Below are positions 11,160-23,229 of a stretch of DNA of 64,000 bases, piece after piece. Numbering within the stretch: position 1 is the first letter of the stretch; each line of letters starts with the position of its first letter. Both the position numbers and the translations under genes were made by a program. Origin of the DNA: Steromphala cineraria (taxonomy: Eukaryota > Mollusca > Gastropoda > Trochida > Trochidae); assembly GCA_916613615.1 (NCBI GenBank), contig OU744733.1, positions 36,929,939 to 36,993,938 on the forward strand, in the 5' to 3' direction. Under the pieces are notes generated by a model. It saw nothing but the letters and a program-made list of their open reading frames with translations. It searched no databases and was not told the DNA's origin.

Positions 11160-11168
11160 GTGTTCCTA
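11160..11168 (+). repeat. Target-site duplication GTGTTCCTA, right
   Basis: Identical to 11060-11068. It fixes the element boundary at 11159. Confidence 0.85.
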
Positions 11169-11169
11169 A

Positions 11170-12350
11170 TGAGGCAGAATATGAATAAATACGTTTATGT
11201 AGATTTTATTAACAGCTAACTTTATAATGGCAGTTGTCAAGGTGATGTATGCCAAAATTTACAAATAATTCCATCCGATTGCGATTACGAAAACGTATCA
11301 TTTTAAAGTGACAACAGGGAGGTCTGAAGTTGCGATCATGATCGAAAACTAGACGATAACGAGCCTCGATCTGACAATCGAATTTTTAAAACTTATCTAA
11401 AGCAGTCAGAATGACAGTTATGAGTTGATTATGTTTGATAATTCATGTTATTTGGGGCAGTGAATCTCGTTCCGCCGCGATTATATAGTCTGTATTGAAA
11501 ACATGTAATTATCAAAGGAGTGCTTTTTGGAAATGAATATGCGAGATATTTTTAATTTATTTTATGAATCATGCCGTCTTTGTTCGTATCAAAACAAATA
11601 ATATCACGTACTGGCTCTTTCAGATGTCCGTTTTCATTTTCAACGATGGTTTTTAATGAGGAACAACACGTTCATATAATAGACTATTTCCACATCCTTG
11701 ACCTTTTGTCATTTTAATCTTTGACTTCAATAGCAAAACTAATGTTTGGTAATCAACTCATTGCCCCATTATTATTTACCTTTCATCTCTTTTCAAAGAG
11801 GTAAACAAAAATATTGAAATTATTTTTATTTGGTATATTAAAAGCATTTTCCCTCACGAATTAAACTGTTCCTGAAAATAGTTGATCCTGTAAATAAACG
11901 ATAAGCATATTGAAACATGACAAAGCCTTTTACCAAATTTATCAGCTGAAACAGACAATCATGTTTTTATTAAAATTAATGTTTGTAAATTTTCAAAAAC
12001 TTTCATTCCTTTACATGTATATCTTTGGAGTAAATCAAATACTCTATGATGAAAATTCAGATTATTCAGCATATAAGATGCGTATTAATATTACGCCTTT
12101 GACCTACTGGTCTTCCCATTAAGGTGATCAACTGTCCAGACTTTCGTCAATAAAAATGATTTTATACAAATATGTAAATCCCTTAATGTTACGACCTACC
12201 AATGTCAAAGTGATCAATTGTCTTATGACTTTGTTGGGTTGATTACTATATTGTTTCTTGATACTTATATTTATGAAATATGGGTTTCCTGTTATCCTAC
12301 ATACATGTATTTGTTCATGCGCTGCAGTTAACAACATACACAATATAACA
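11170..12350. other. No gene seen
   Basis: AT-rich DNA. Short open frames only, with no features recognised. Confidence 0.5.
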
Positions 12351-12355
12351 GAATT

Positions 12356-12734
12356 ATGTCTCCCCCCGACAATCATCACCAAACTTGGTATACTGTCTCT
12401 CCATATCATGTAGATGTGCCTTTGGGAGGTTATAGATTTTTTTAATTCAATTTTTTTTTATTTCCATGGCAACAATTTGGAATTAGTCTTTTTCAAGGGT
12501 AGTGTTCGTTTCCGGAGCAGATCTCTAAAACTATGTGACCGATCATCACTAAGCTTGGTATACTGTCTCTCCATATCATGTAGATGTGCCTTTGGGAGGT
12601 TAAAGATTTTTTTTAATTAAATTTTTTTTATTTCCATGGCAACAATTTGGAATTAGTCTTTTTCAAGGGTAGTGTTTGTTTCCGGAGCAGATCTCTAAAA
12701 CTATTTGACCAATCATTGAGGAAGGGGGAGACAT
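12356..12734. mobile_element. TIR-bounded element with 170-bp tandem core
   Basis: Perfect 11-bp inverted ends ATGTCTCCCCC (12356-12366) and GGGGGAGACAT (12724-12734) enclose two 170-bp tandem units. The equivalent points AATCATCACC and GATCATCACT lie at 12371 and 12541. The units differ at few positions outside homopolymer runs. No target duplication was recognised. The architecture matches the other C-tract/G-tract elements in the window, but the core sequence is different. Confidence 0.78.
12376..12714. repeat. 170-bp direct repeat, two units
   Basis: Both units contain CTTGGTATACTGTCTCTCC, then TGCCTTTGGGAGGTTA, an AT-rich run, TTTCCATGGCAACAATTTGG and CCGGAGCAGATCTC, in the same order. 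Length differences are confined to T-runs. Confidence 0.88.
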
Positions 12735-12739
12735 CTGTT

Positions 12740-14400
12740 TTTACGGGTAAAAACACTTTCTAGTTTTATTTGTATAGGGGCCACATGGCCTTAAGTACAG
12801 TTAAATGGAAGTTATGCAATGGGATCTAACGTGACATTTGCCCGTAACATAAAAACATTCTTAAAACTATGGCAACAATTTCATAATTGTGACATCTCTC
12901 TTACGCAAGAGGCTGTTCTCTTCTGTGTCTGACAAGACTTGTCCCAATACGAGCACAATCTGTTAATGATTATTACTGCAGATAAAATTACATATTTCTG
13001 AAATTGCTTTTGAACACCACATATACTGTCAAAACTCTTGCATATATGACCCTTTATTAAAGCACTTTATATTAGTAAAAGCAGATGCAATAAGTAATCA
13101 CATGCACCTCAGAGCCATATCTTCACATATCCACATCCACATACAAAGTGTCATTGAGGTAAGTTTAACAGTTTTCAAGTTCTGCTGCGTACACGGGATT
13201 CTAAATTAAAAGTTGCCACGAAAGCCGCCAAAATTAAGTTCTAAATCCGAAAGGATATGTCAGATTTGGTGATTTATCCATATACCAAATTTCTAGATGT
13301 TAACGCTTCACGAAAAAATGAATTACAGACAGACAGTGCGATGACGTAATTCTCTTTATAACATTTGTGGGATAAAAGGAATAAGCACACAAAGCGTTGT
13401 TAAAAACTAAAATCCAGAAAGATCTGTCTTAATATTACGAGAGGCTTAAGTATACATTTTAAAAGAAATTCGATATCTTTTACTAACCCCACTTCATTGT
13501 ACCCAATAGCCATGTACACGAAAACTAATATTGCTTTAACGCAGATATTTCATAAACATGGGTTTTTAGCCAAGTCTTCTTGTTTCTGCCTAGAAACTAC
13601 TCAAACTCGATGTCCTTCATGAATGCCAGGTATTTGCTTGTGGATGAATTATATCTTAAACATAGGTTTTCCGGCAGTGAAAATAATCCATGGATTTAAA
13701 TGGTAACATCATATGCATAAGTACATTTTCATCTTTGTTGAGTACTTTGTTGTCTACCATACGTTGTCAATTGAAATTTCCCTTTCCTTTGATAAGCTAA
13801 GATAGTGTTTAATCTACAAAGATTTAAGAGTTATTTCACTCCTTTCTATTACAGATTCTCAGTTTAAAGCCATTCTGATAACTCAAGCAATTTATACAAA
13901 AAACTAAGTGTTTGATCTCTTTACCAATACACTAAAATCTGCACTAGGTCGAGACGTCGAATTTTTTTAATTTTTGATATTAGGAGACACTTTTGTGATA
14001 GTCACCATATCTGCTCATTATGACATATTACAACTCCAAGTAAACATTTTCATATTGTATTAAAGACAAAGAGGAGTAATGGATTGATATAATAAGATAA
14101 AATCTTGAATTATATGAAAGGTAAGATACATGCTGTTAGATAGGATTATCAATTTTCTGGTATGTGTCTAATGTTATTTATGAAAACGGTTCATATTAAG
14201 TGCAAACTAGCGATGTCTTTTGCATTTGGAACGATTCTTCCTCTGAATTTGATGTTCTGTCACACACAGACACTTCATGCATAACAAACCCGACTGGCTC
14301 CTGCACCTGATGTGCAACATGCCGTTAATGTCACTCAGACACATGAGGTTGATATCAATTTCCGTCGATGGTGGTGTCCTTGTATTATTTTTTTAAAGTT
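12740..14400. other. No gene seen
   Basis: AT-rich sequence. A pyrimidine-rich tract ending TTTCTATTACAG near 13855 resembles an acceptor, but no plausible exon follows. A short motif near 14230-14270 (TTCTGTCACACACAG) recurs at 20648-20670. Confidence 0.45.
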
Positions 14401-14413
14401 TCGTCGTTGCATA

Positions 14414-14730
14414 CATTCTCTCCCCACAGAGGCAGATCAAGTCATGAAATGTTGATGTAGCCTCTGCTATATTACGCCGAGTTTGTGGGATAGATTTGGA
14501 GGCAATCAAAGTTAGTTGTGCAATCAGCGACGCTGTTTTAAAATCATAATTTTGGCTATTAAATGAACAACCCTTTCCATGCGTAGCATTGTCATTTGAT
14601 AAAGAAATTCAAATTGAGTGTGGTGCACTTTTGTGCCGCCAGGGGAAACTGTCGGAATCCAAAGGATTTCAGCGTAATAGAACAGAGGCTGTATCAACAT
14701 GACTTGATCTGCCCCTGTGGGGAGAGAACG
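14414..14730. mobile_element. 317-bp MULE-like MITE
   Basis: Inverted ends begin CATTCTCTCCCCACAGAGG on the left, and CGTTCTCTCCCCACAGGGG read inward from the right. Similarity continues through the GATCAAGTCATG segment to GCCTCTG. The 9 bases outside each end are CGTTGCATA and CGTTTCATT (7 of 9 alike), consistent with an aged 9-bp target duplication as in the 11069 copy. The interior shows no transposase. An internal stretch is shared with 62490-62745. Confidence 0.78.
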
Positions 14731-14956
14731 CGTTTCATTATAAACAAGCTTTGTTTCCGATCTTTCAAACAACTGCAGACTATACATTTGTTTTAACTGA
14801 TATTTATAATTGTATTCTAGGGCTCTTATATTAGTTCAGCTTATATAACAGCGGCATAGATCGGTCAAACCTTGAAAAACATTCAGTCAAACTCGTCAAA
14901 AATCTACCTAGGTATCCGTATATGATGAAGAAATGATCGAGTATCAAGCCATAACC

Positions 14957-15028
14957 GATAGCGGCCATTTTTGTTCAAACAAAGCAATTTGAGATAGCGG
15001 CCATTTTTGTTCAAACAAAGCAATTTGA
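14957..15028 (+). repeat. 36-bp tandem duplication
   Basis: GATAGCGGCCATTTTTGTTC and the following bases occur twice, starting at 14957 and 14993, essentially identical. A recent slippage or replication duplication. Confidence 0.9.
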
Positions 15029-15029
15029 A

Positions 15030-16990
15030 ATGACAACACGTTGAAATTGACCAGTGAGAGACGGTTTTTATTTCCGACTCAATCACGTCAGCATGTTTGA
15101 ATTACGGACATTACCGACCTTTTTCGTTGTCGACCGGGTATTCGTCAAAAAGAGGGGTGGTGTTAATGCGAGAGTCAGTGGTCAAACGTTTGATGAAATT
15201 AGAAAGATTGGGCGAGATGTTAAGTGATATGATTGATCTACGGTTCAAATGCATATTTTTGCGTTTAATTTTAGTTCTAATAGCATCGCACGTTAAAATA
15301 GTTGGTGTGACCCGATTTCAGGTTTAGCGACTGGAGTGTCCCCCTTGTGTTTTCTGTATTATAGAAATCTTATCTTATGAAATGTAGGTTTATTTCAACG
15401 TATCAAAACGATACACGAGTGCCAAAGTCAAGGTTTGAGAATTTTATTTGGTAGTATAGGGTGCACTCTGCACTCCGAGATTCGAACCTCTATGGTTCAA
15501 ATAGCGCCCATCGTATTCACAGTATGGAATACTTGATCAGAATTTAAATACACGGGCATAAAATAATCAAGTTTCTATCCCCTATAAATGTAAATTATTA
15601 TAGTTGTTTATTTCAGTATTTTGGGCACATGGCCTACAGTACTACAGTACAGTTAAACTAAAGAATACATTGTGATCACGTGTTAAATGTTAATTATTCC
15701 CTGGTGTACCTGTTGCCGGCGTGACGATTGATAGTATAGTATCCGTATCTACTGCAAATTATCCAATATTTTCGCATATATATATGTAAGCTGTTGACTG
15801 TTTGTAGAACTGAGATAGCATAATTGAATCACAAACATATGTTTTATGTATTAATATATTATCAAAATCATAAATCATCATACTAATGTAGAAAAGAGTT
15901 CGAAATTAGTCAACAGAACCTGTGAAGACTTTGACAAGAACTTACTCATAACTTCATGATAATAACATAAGCCAGTGTATATATACCAACCACAAATAGA
16001 TCATCATAAATTTTTCGGAAAAAAATTATGTAAGCTGGGACAGTTATGATCGGGAAGTACTAAATGTATCCGATGAAATAGCGCTTTTACGGCCTAAAAT
16101 AAGAGAATGCCGTATCACGCTTGTGTTGATGCCCTGTGAACATGTTGAAATATATTTCCGAGTCTTTTTAGGATAAATAAAACCCCAGCAAAATGAAGCA
16201 GTCTTTACACAGCATCTCACCTTTATGTCCTTTTGAAAAGACCGATATATACATGTGTTTGACACCGCACAGCACTATATTTCCAAATGTGCTTTCAATT
16301 GTGCTCTGCACGTGCAGGTTTCAGAGCAAGGTGAAATTGACAACGTCCGTGCAGCCACACGCTTTCCTTGATACAGATAGATAAATTTGATTGACTGATT
16401 GATGGCGGAATCTTATGAACATTATGCAGTATTTGCCATAAAGTTCATTTATATCCTGTGTCAAAGTGGTTTCTTGTTACTATGTAAAGTTTTTTTGTGA
16501 TTAGAGAAGCAGAAATGAAGAGTTTTTGCTTTGAACTGTCCTATATTATAAGCAATTTCACCAGAATAATTTCCATCTACAGGTGCAATGCGTGTAGTGT
16601 GAAATGAAACTGAAAAATGTTAAGGACGGAGTTTTCTTCTGTAGGATATTATCACAACTTTTAAACACATTTTCATATCCGGCTAATGTTTATAATTCAT
16701 TTAAAATGCAAAGCAATTTCAACAATATTTATGTAAAGTGTAAAAAGCCTCGGTGAAAATCTGTGATAATTAACCGCTTAGTGATCAACTCATATTACTG
16801 TTGTCATTAAATTTCCCTAAATTATTTTACATATTAAAATTACGCCAATCATCCGTGATCTCTCCAATCTTCACTCTTGCATTGCATATTGTCACATGGT
16901 TCATATCAAAGAGTGAGTGAGCCTATATTTCAGCTGTAAGCGGTAAAATAAGACATATCGTCACTACACATAAACTTAAAACTTGGGTTG
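15030..16990. other. No gene seen; a paralogue of a distal segment at 15325-15500
   Basis: Bases about 15325-15500 (TTTAGCGACTGGAGTGTCC through CTCCGAGATTCGAACCTC) pair with about 62300-62490 (TTTTAGTGACTGGAGTATCC through CTCCGAGATTCCAACC). GATTCGAACCTC resembles a pol III B box on the minus strand, but no A box was found, so a tRNA or SINE is not called. The rest is AT-rich without recognised features. Confidence 0.5.
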
Positions 16991-17004
16991 AGTAATGTTT
17001 GCCA

Positions 17005-17160
17005 AGGACATGCCTTCTAGTTCACTTATATGCTTCGTGATTTGTCATCATAAATCTAACACCCGAAAAGATCCATTTTCACTCATCAAGAACACCAATT
17101 ACCTATGGCTGTGCTGTGATAGTGTGTCATGATGCATTACACTTTGGATCGTTCATGCTT
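17005..17160 (+). repeat. Paralogous segment, copy 1 of 3
   Basis: Shares the order CACTTA, TCATCATAAATCTA, CACTCATCAAGAA and a TGATGCATTACA block with 24175-24320 and 31690-31845. Divergence is substantial. Together the copies suggest repeated duplication with spacing of about 7 kb. Confidence 0.55.
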
Positions 17161-17879
17161 ACTTTTTGTCTATGTGACTTTTTCGCACTTAACTTGGAAA
17201 CATTTTCAACATAAAAACAAGGCTACGATAATGAGAAATACATCAATTTCAGCTAGACGGAATGATTTGGACTTGCCGACCAGTACATTTTCAGGACAAT
17301 TACCGGGAAATGATATTAAACGTTCCGTTTAAATCATAACAGCCAAACGTTATTTAGAAGTGGGTTAAGCCATACATGCATATACGGCCAAATTAAAGTA
17401 TGGAGAATAAAGGTTCTGTATGTTGGTCCGGAATCAAAATCGTATTAGTATCCACGGAAACGACCAAATATAAAAGTTCGAAGCCTATACCCTATATAAT
17501 GAATAAATGATATATGAAGAGCACATTTAACTAGGCATCTCAAATTACAGAAAAGTGTCATGTTTTCTTGATACGGCGTGGAATACGCCTACAAATAAAC
17601 GATATCATGCCCGATAAAGCTTGAAGCAGATTCTTAATTGTGTAATGTATCAGCTATAGTCTAGACCAGTGTAATTCGATTTAATACATCTCTCCTCATC
17701 GCCTTAAGTTGTCATTTGACACGAAAACCATTACCTAGAAAACACTGATTTACTACACTAAGTAGTCACAATACCTACACTGAACACGTTTAGACGTAAT
17801 CGGCTTACCTCCCTTAGCGATTACGAAATGGTTGTAAATGAAGATCTGCAAGAACTACTTTTAAAAATAGAGCCATGGG

Positions 17880-18385
17880 CTCTGTAGCTCATCAGACTTT
17901 TGATGGAAATAAGTTTTTAAGGTTGTGACCCCTGTGACCCCATTGCATGGGGTCACCAAACCTACAATTTAGAATCCCATTTGGCCAATGAGTCAATACA
18001 CAACTTTTCAGCTCTCTAGACCTTTCGGAACTGGAGAAGAAGATAAAAATAGTTTTTTAAGGTTTTGACCAATGTGACCCCATTTGGGGTCATGTGGTAA
18101 CAAAATCTACAATTTAGAATCCCCATTGGCCAAGGAGTCTACACACAACTTGTCAGCTCTCTAGACCTTTTGAACTGGAGAAGAAGATACAAATTGGTTT
18201 TTAAGGTTTTGACCAATGTGACCCCATTTTGGGTCATGTGGTCACAAAATCTACAATTTATAATCCCCATTGGCCAAGGAGTCTACACACAACTTTTCAG
18301 CTCTCTAGACCTTTTGGAAATGGAAAAGAAAATACAAATTGGTTTTTAAGGTTTTGACCCCTGTGACCCATTTTGGTATTCTGTA
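17880..18385. repeat. 140-145-bp tandem repeat, about 3.4 units
   Basis: Equivalent points GGTT(G/T)TGACC lie at 17921, 18061, 18205 and 18350. Units contain TGTGACCCCAT, a GGGGTCATGTGGT segment, CTACAATTTAGAATCCCC, TTGGCCAAGGAGTCTACAC and CAGCTCTCTAGACC. A GCCATGGGCTCTGTAGCTCA lead-in precedes unit 1. The array stops in the fourth unit at TGACCCATTTTGG. It is non-coding, and terminal inverted repeats were not found. Confidence 0.87.
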
Positions 18386-18389
18386 AATT

Positions 18390-18805
18390 CCATTCTGAAA
18401 TAATACCATTAGAACTGATACAGTTCTTCCCCATTAAATGATATTAAAAAATAATATAATGTCACAGAAATGACTCTTGAGTCCCCCAAAATTAGAAAAA
18501 TAAAATCAACATTACTCTCACCCCTTCCCTACTTCAACTTGCTAGGGAGAATACACAGCTCTTGGGCGAATAGCCCGTCCAAATCTAGACATAGGAAAGT
18601 CCACCTGAAAATCCTGAACTAATTCCCCTCCAGCGGAATCATCATATCCCCTAGTACTACAGACTCTCTCCACTCGTGGCTGTGCAGAGGAAGGGTCTCC
18701 AGACAACCAACCAAATATAAACGAAAGTGCTCGGTTGGGTAAGGAAAAAATCACAACAAGTTCAACATAGATTGGAATGGATTGTTAAAACATAACCAAT
18801 GTAAG
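18390..18805. other. No gene seen
   Basis: Moderately AT-rich. A 70-codon minus-strand frame (18542-18754) has no recognised domain. Confidence 0.4.
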
Positions 18806-18809
18806 TAGT

Positions 18810-18984
18810 AGTTACTTTATCCATAAACGAGAGGTTGATCCAGTTACACCACACCTGATCGCTGTTTGATTGACAGCTGAATTCGTCGAGGACGGTAGTC
18901 CGAGACGCAAATTCAGCTGTCAATCAAACAGCGATCAGGTGTGGTGTAACTGGATCAACCTCGAGTGATTGGATGAAGTAACTG
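18810..18984. repeat. Strong palindrome, 53-bp perfect arms
   Basis: Arms 18831-18883 and 18910-18962 are exact inverted copies (GAGGTTGATCCAGTTACACC at the outer edge of the left arm) with a 26-nt spacer. Similarity continues outward imperfectly to AGTTACTT at 18810 and AAGTAACT at 18977, for arms of about 74 bp. The DNA could extrude a cruciform and the RNA would fold into a near-perfect hairpin. It may be a fold-back element or the terminal structure of a larger one. Confidence 0.93.
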
Positions 18985-19386
18985 CTTTGTACCACGCCCA
19001 CATTGCACGTTGTCGAAATCTGCACGAGATCTGCGCCGGAAATTTGAATTTGAAATCATTCAGTTTCACATGGCGACAATGTCGAGTCGCGAGTGGGATG
19101 ACATGATTGACGACCTTATATTGTCGTTAATAATTAATAGACTATATAACTTTTCATTCAAGTACATTTTCACTAGCCTATGGTGTTTCTAATTGTTCAA
19201 AATGGATTATGTTCGATAGTCCTATTTGTTTGAATGTGCTTCATTAAAACTTGATGTTCTTTTTATTGTGCCATTTTATAGAATATTTACATCCTCTTCA
19301 GCAAATTCCTTTAGTGCGTGAACGGTAGGCGTGGCTTGCTAAACTCCAGCGAGCCAATGAGATAGCTACGGTCAAAGGTTACTTCA

Positions 19387-19419
19387 GGCCGTGGTGTAAC
19401 TATAAGATACACCACGGCC
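19387..19419. repeat. Perfect 12-bp hairpin
   Basis: GGCCGTGGTGTA pairs exactly with TACACCACGGCC across a 9-nt loop. The GTGGTGTAAC string is shared with the palindrome at 18810-18984, so 18810-19420 may be one non-autonomous element with hairpins at both ends. That grouping is inference. Confidence 0.85.
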
Positions 19420-19424
19420 AATAT

Positions 19425-22400
19425 CAAAGGGACCGACATGTGGGCATGGTACAACACATTGAAAATGTGCATTTTTCCTTTGCAAACATCTTTGTTTTCA
19501 GATTTCAAGCTTACAAGGATCATCGAGCGACAAACGAGTTTTGCTCATCAAGAATTAGTGTTTTAATAGCATCTCATGGGTAAATAAATTTTTAAATGTC
19601 AAAATCTAGATATTTCCCCGAGACCAATACCTCAGATAGAAATTGATTGAAAACGCATAACCATTTATGTCTTCGATGTCTATCATGAAAATTATATATT
19701 GCTAACAGTATTCATTATTTCAATCTTCCAACGATGTTGTGTAAATACTTTCTTGGGTTAAGTGAATACTATAATTCATTGGAGTATACAGCGTGAAACA
19801 TTAATCTCATTTAGAAGGTAAACTCGCAATCCTTAAACGTAAACGGTAATATTTACTTTGTGTCTGGGAGAATATAAAGGGGACATAAAGTGTTTAAACC
19901 TCAATATAGATGGTCAGTAGCAATACACGGAAAAAGACATTTAACAATAGAAATAGAAATGACGACAGATGATAACAATTTTACAAATTGCAAAATAATC
20001 TTATTCTATATATTTATATATTTTATATTACATATTATTAATTTTTATTCACTAATAAATTGGGATGAGAAAATTAAATCACAATTTCTAAGAGCCTTTA
20101 ATTAAGTAGCTCTTTTGCCAACTTATCTTATATATAACAGGGGGCCTTTCAATTTTAACTTTGTATCTAAAGCTGAAATACGAGTAAAACACAATCAAAC
20201 GTCATATAATTCATTCTTTCAATTCGAGAAGTGAAGCATCTGATTAGAACTGATAAAATCTTACAATTGCAGTGAGATATTCTGTCTCAATCAGATATCA
20301 ATGGGGCCTTAATAATGTAACGACTATTCCTGTAACTAACATTGCCCACAGATTGCTCATTTTCTTCATTTTATGGCTCTATAGGAAATACACTAAAAAA
20401 CGAAATGTAAACAGCACAATATTTTATATTGTATCTGTCCAACACGACGCAATAAAATATTGAACCATTTACTTACACATTCTCAATTCCGAAACAAGAA
20501 AATTACCATTAGAAGTAATTAAAGAAAATATGCAAGGGAAAAAAGGAAATATTTATCCATGGCATGTGGTATGTGATATTCATTGGTAGGGTTCATATCA
20601 AGTTCACAACAGTACTGCTCCTGTATTTAAAGTGCTTCTTTCTCTGTATTTGATCTTCTGTCACACACAGGTACTACATGCAAATAACATATTTATAGTT
20701 CACAGACACCTTTACAAATTGACAAAATGTCGCGAATGCTGTATCAATTATCGTGACCAGAGTACCAATTATTCTGCCCGATGTAGTCATGTTTCTTGAC
20801 AAATGTAAATTGGGCAGGACTTTCGGTGTTCCTGAATTTGAGGGTATTGTGTGAAACACGACAGCGACTCGATCCAAATAAACTACAGAAAATTGTACTA
20901 TTGCAGATAGTGATATACCAAATAATTTTCAAAATTAAATTGCATGTTTATAATTTGCACATACATTTAACACCTTGCGGTTTTTGCCAACTTACATCTA
21001 TCATAGGATTTGTATTTGCAACATCAAGTTACCTATCGCTTGCTGCTTTATCTCAGCGAAATGGTGCGGTTGGTTTGCTGCTGGTATTGCTATTGCTGTT
21101 GTAGTTGCCTGATTCTATTTATTGGCGTGGAATAGCATCTAACCATCAGTATTAAGATTCTATATTATTGCAGATTTTGTGATCCCAAATACACAATATT
21201 TTCGTCGTTCACACATATCAGTAATGCGTGCATGATTTCTTTGTAAAAACGAACTGTTAAATCCTGATTATCAAATGTTTCCTTCTTTTGTCAATGAATA
21301 TATTTTCAAGCACGGTTTTTGTTTTGCTTCCTTGGTCAAATCAATTTGGGCCAGCTTTCTAAGGGGAATAAAGGGACCATACGAAATGAAAACCAATTCC
21401 GTGTTGGTTAGCATTTCATTAAGAGATGATAATTTTCCTATTATACAACCAATCATATCTTGTGTTACCTTTTCAATCAGTTCTATTGTTTGTAAAAAAA
21501 AACTAGCAACAAATCACGAAGACATCAGATGACACATGATACTTATACATGATATATTTATTAGAATTGAAGAATTATTGATAAGTCACATCAGCAATCC
21601 TTCTCATGGTAAGCCACCACAACAATGGTTTACAAGCTTGGCAGGAGAGCAATTTTCAGGCGTTTTTTATCTTAAAGAAATATAGTCTGATCACATTTCT
21701 CTTCATTCAAATAATTTTATTTCCTAGACACATGATATGAACTTCAATTACGTTTTCGATTACAATTTATTAAGAGATACTCGCCGCTACAGGCTGCAAT
21801 AATGCCCAAGCGGAGCTAGACGATAACTCACCATTAAAAGATAATAGAAACATATTAATTTATCATTCATTTGATTAGCAGTCAATTTCAATCTGAATCT
21901 AATTGATAGAAATGTGTTCATATTAGTTCTCATTTAGAAGTAACTTTGACATTTACCATCTAACTTCAATATAGAATCTGCAAATTGATCCATAAGAGTC
22001 ATACCAACGGGATATCAATCAGCCAGAGTGCCGGATGAACACACGATACTTTAAATCTCTTCTTCATTTTAGCAAATGTAAATCTGACACATTTAGATAG
22101 ATGTCTCACACGTAAAGTCGTTTCTATCAACGTGTATGTTGACAATTCAAACTAATTTTCATCTCTTCAAGAGTCATTTTGACCAGACATCAATTAAATA
22201 TAGGAACAAGAGCAACGCCGTCTGATTAAAAAAATTTAAACGTGTTTTTTGAACGATGATTTAAACTTTGTTCTTAGACAATAAAAACCTTGAAATATCT
22301 GTAGTTGAAAATTTGACATATGATAAATTCATCTGAAGTGTGGACTTTCTTTTGCCTGTCAGTTTAATACTGCATTACTGACAACACAAATGGTAACTGG

Positions 22401-22625
22401 CAACCGCCAGCTAAGTTATAGGCAATAAAGGTCTCAGTGTTTCTTGTGATTTTTCTCCGGTCAAAAAAACACTTTTATTTTATTTATGTTTTAATATCAA
22501 TGTTGAGTGTCTATTGTTGGTGTAATTGCCTCCTGAAAGAAAAACTATATTTGAATTATATTAATCATTTATTGTAATGAGTATGTTTACGGACAGATTA
22601 TATTTAGATGCGATGATTATGATGT
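19425..22625. other. No confirmed gene; probable intron or intergenic DNA
   Basis: AT-rich. Open frames at 20796-21104 and 21271-21532 carry no recognised domain and no clear splice sites. Short similarity to 14230-14270 occurs at 20645-20690. Because a good internal exon follows at 22681, part of this may be its upstream intron. Confidence 0.4.
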
Positions 22626-22680
22626 ATACGTCCAGTGACTATCAATATGATCAATAATATTGTTTCTATTGTTTTCGCAG

Positions 22681-22814
22681 CCAGGACGGTTTCGCAAAGA
22701 AGATTGAATCACCATCTGCACATTGAAGATATTTCAATAAAGATGGGGAGAGTTCTTCTCGATGTCAACCAAATAAAGGCTAATTTGGACAAACTACGCA
22801 ATTCGGTATCTTTG
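22681..22814 (+). CDS. Probable internal exon, coiled-coil-like segment
   Basis: A T-rich tract ending TTGTTTTCGCAG (22669-22680) is a good acceptor, and TTTG followed by GTGAGT at 22815 is a good donor. The 134-nt exon is open in one frame: it starts with two bases completing a codon and ends on a codon boundary (phase 1 to phase 0). The peptide has charged, heptad-like spacing of I, L and V (IEDISIKMGRVLLDV, then IKANLDKLRNSVSL), as in coiled coils of secreted or fibrillar proteins. The frame stops within seven bases of the intron, so splicing is required. The parent gene is not identified, and neighbouring exons were not found. Confidence 0.5.
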
Positions 22815-23225
22815 GTGAGTTAGAACTTTATGATGAAATATCATACTTAAAAAACAAAAGCACTCTGACAAATTCGGTGCCTGACATTTTTCCCCATAAA
22901 TCATATCTGATAAATATTCACTCAACAATTATAAAAACGGTAATTGACAATTTAAAGTTGAACCTCAATCTGTTGTCTTGAAGTTGAAGTCTCTTTGATT
23001 AAGATATCGAAATTTGGTATCTTTGGTGAGTTTGAACGTTATGATGAAATAACATACTTAAGAAACAAAAGTACTCTGATGACAAATTCTGTGGCTGAAT
23101 TTTTCCCCATAAATCATATCTGATAAATATTCACTCAACAATTATAAAAACGTTAATTGACAATTGAACGTTGAACTTCAATCTGTTGTCTTGAAGTTGA
23201 CGTCTCTTTGATTAAGAAATCAAAT
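22805..23225 (+). repeat. 211-bp tandem duplication spanning a splice donor
   Basis: GGTATCTTTGGTGAG occurs at 22805 and again at 23016. The two 211-bp units stay aligned through CCCCATAAATCATATCTG, TTCACTCAACAATTATAAA and GTTGTCTTGAAGTTGA. The last 10 exon bases and the donor are therefore duplicated inside the following intron. Only the first copy is joined to the exon body. Confidence 0.9.
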
Positions 23226-23229
23226 TAAA

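Noticed and set aside
15475..15500. tRNA gene or tRNA-derived SINE (B-box-like GATTCGAACC)
   Set aside because: No A box and no cloverleaf could be drawn. The paralogue at 62475 has lost the motif.
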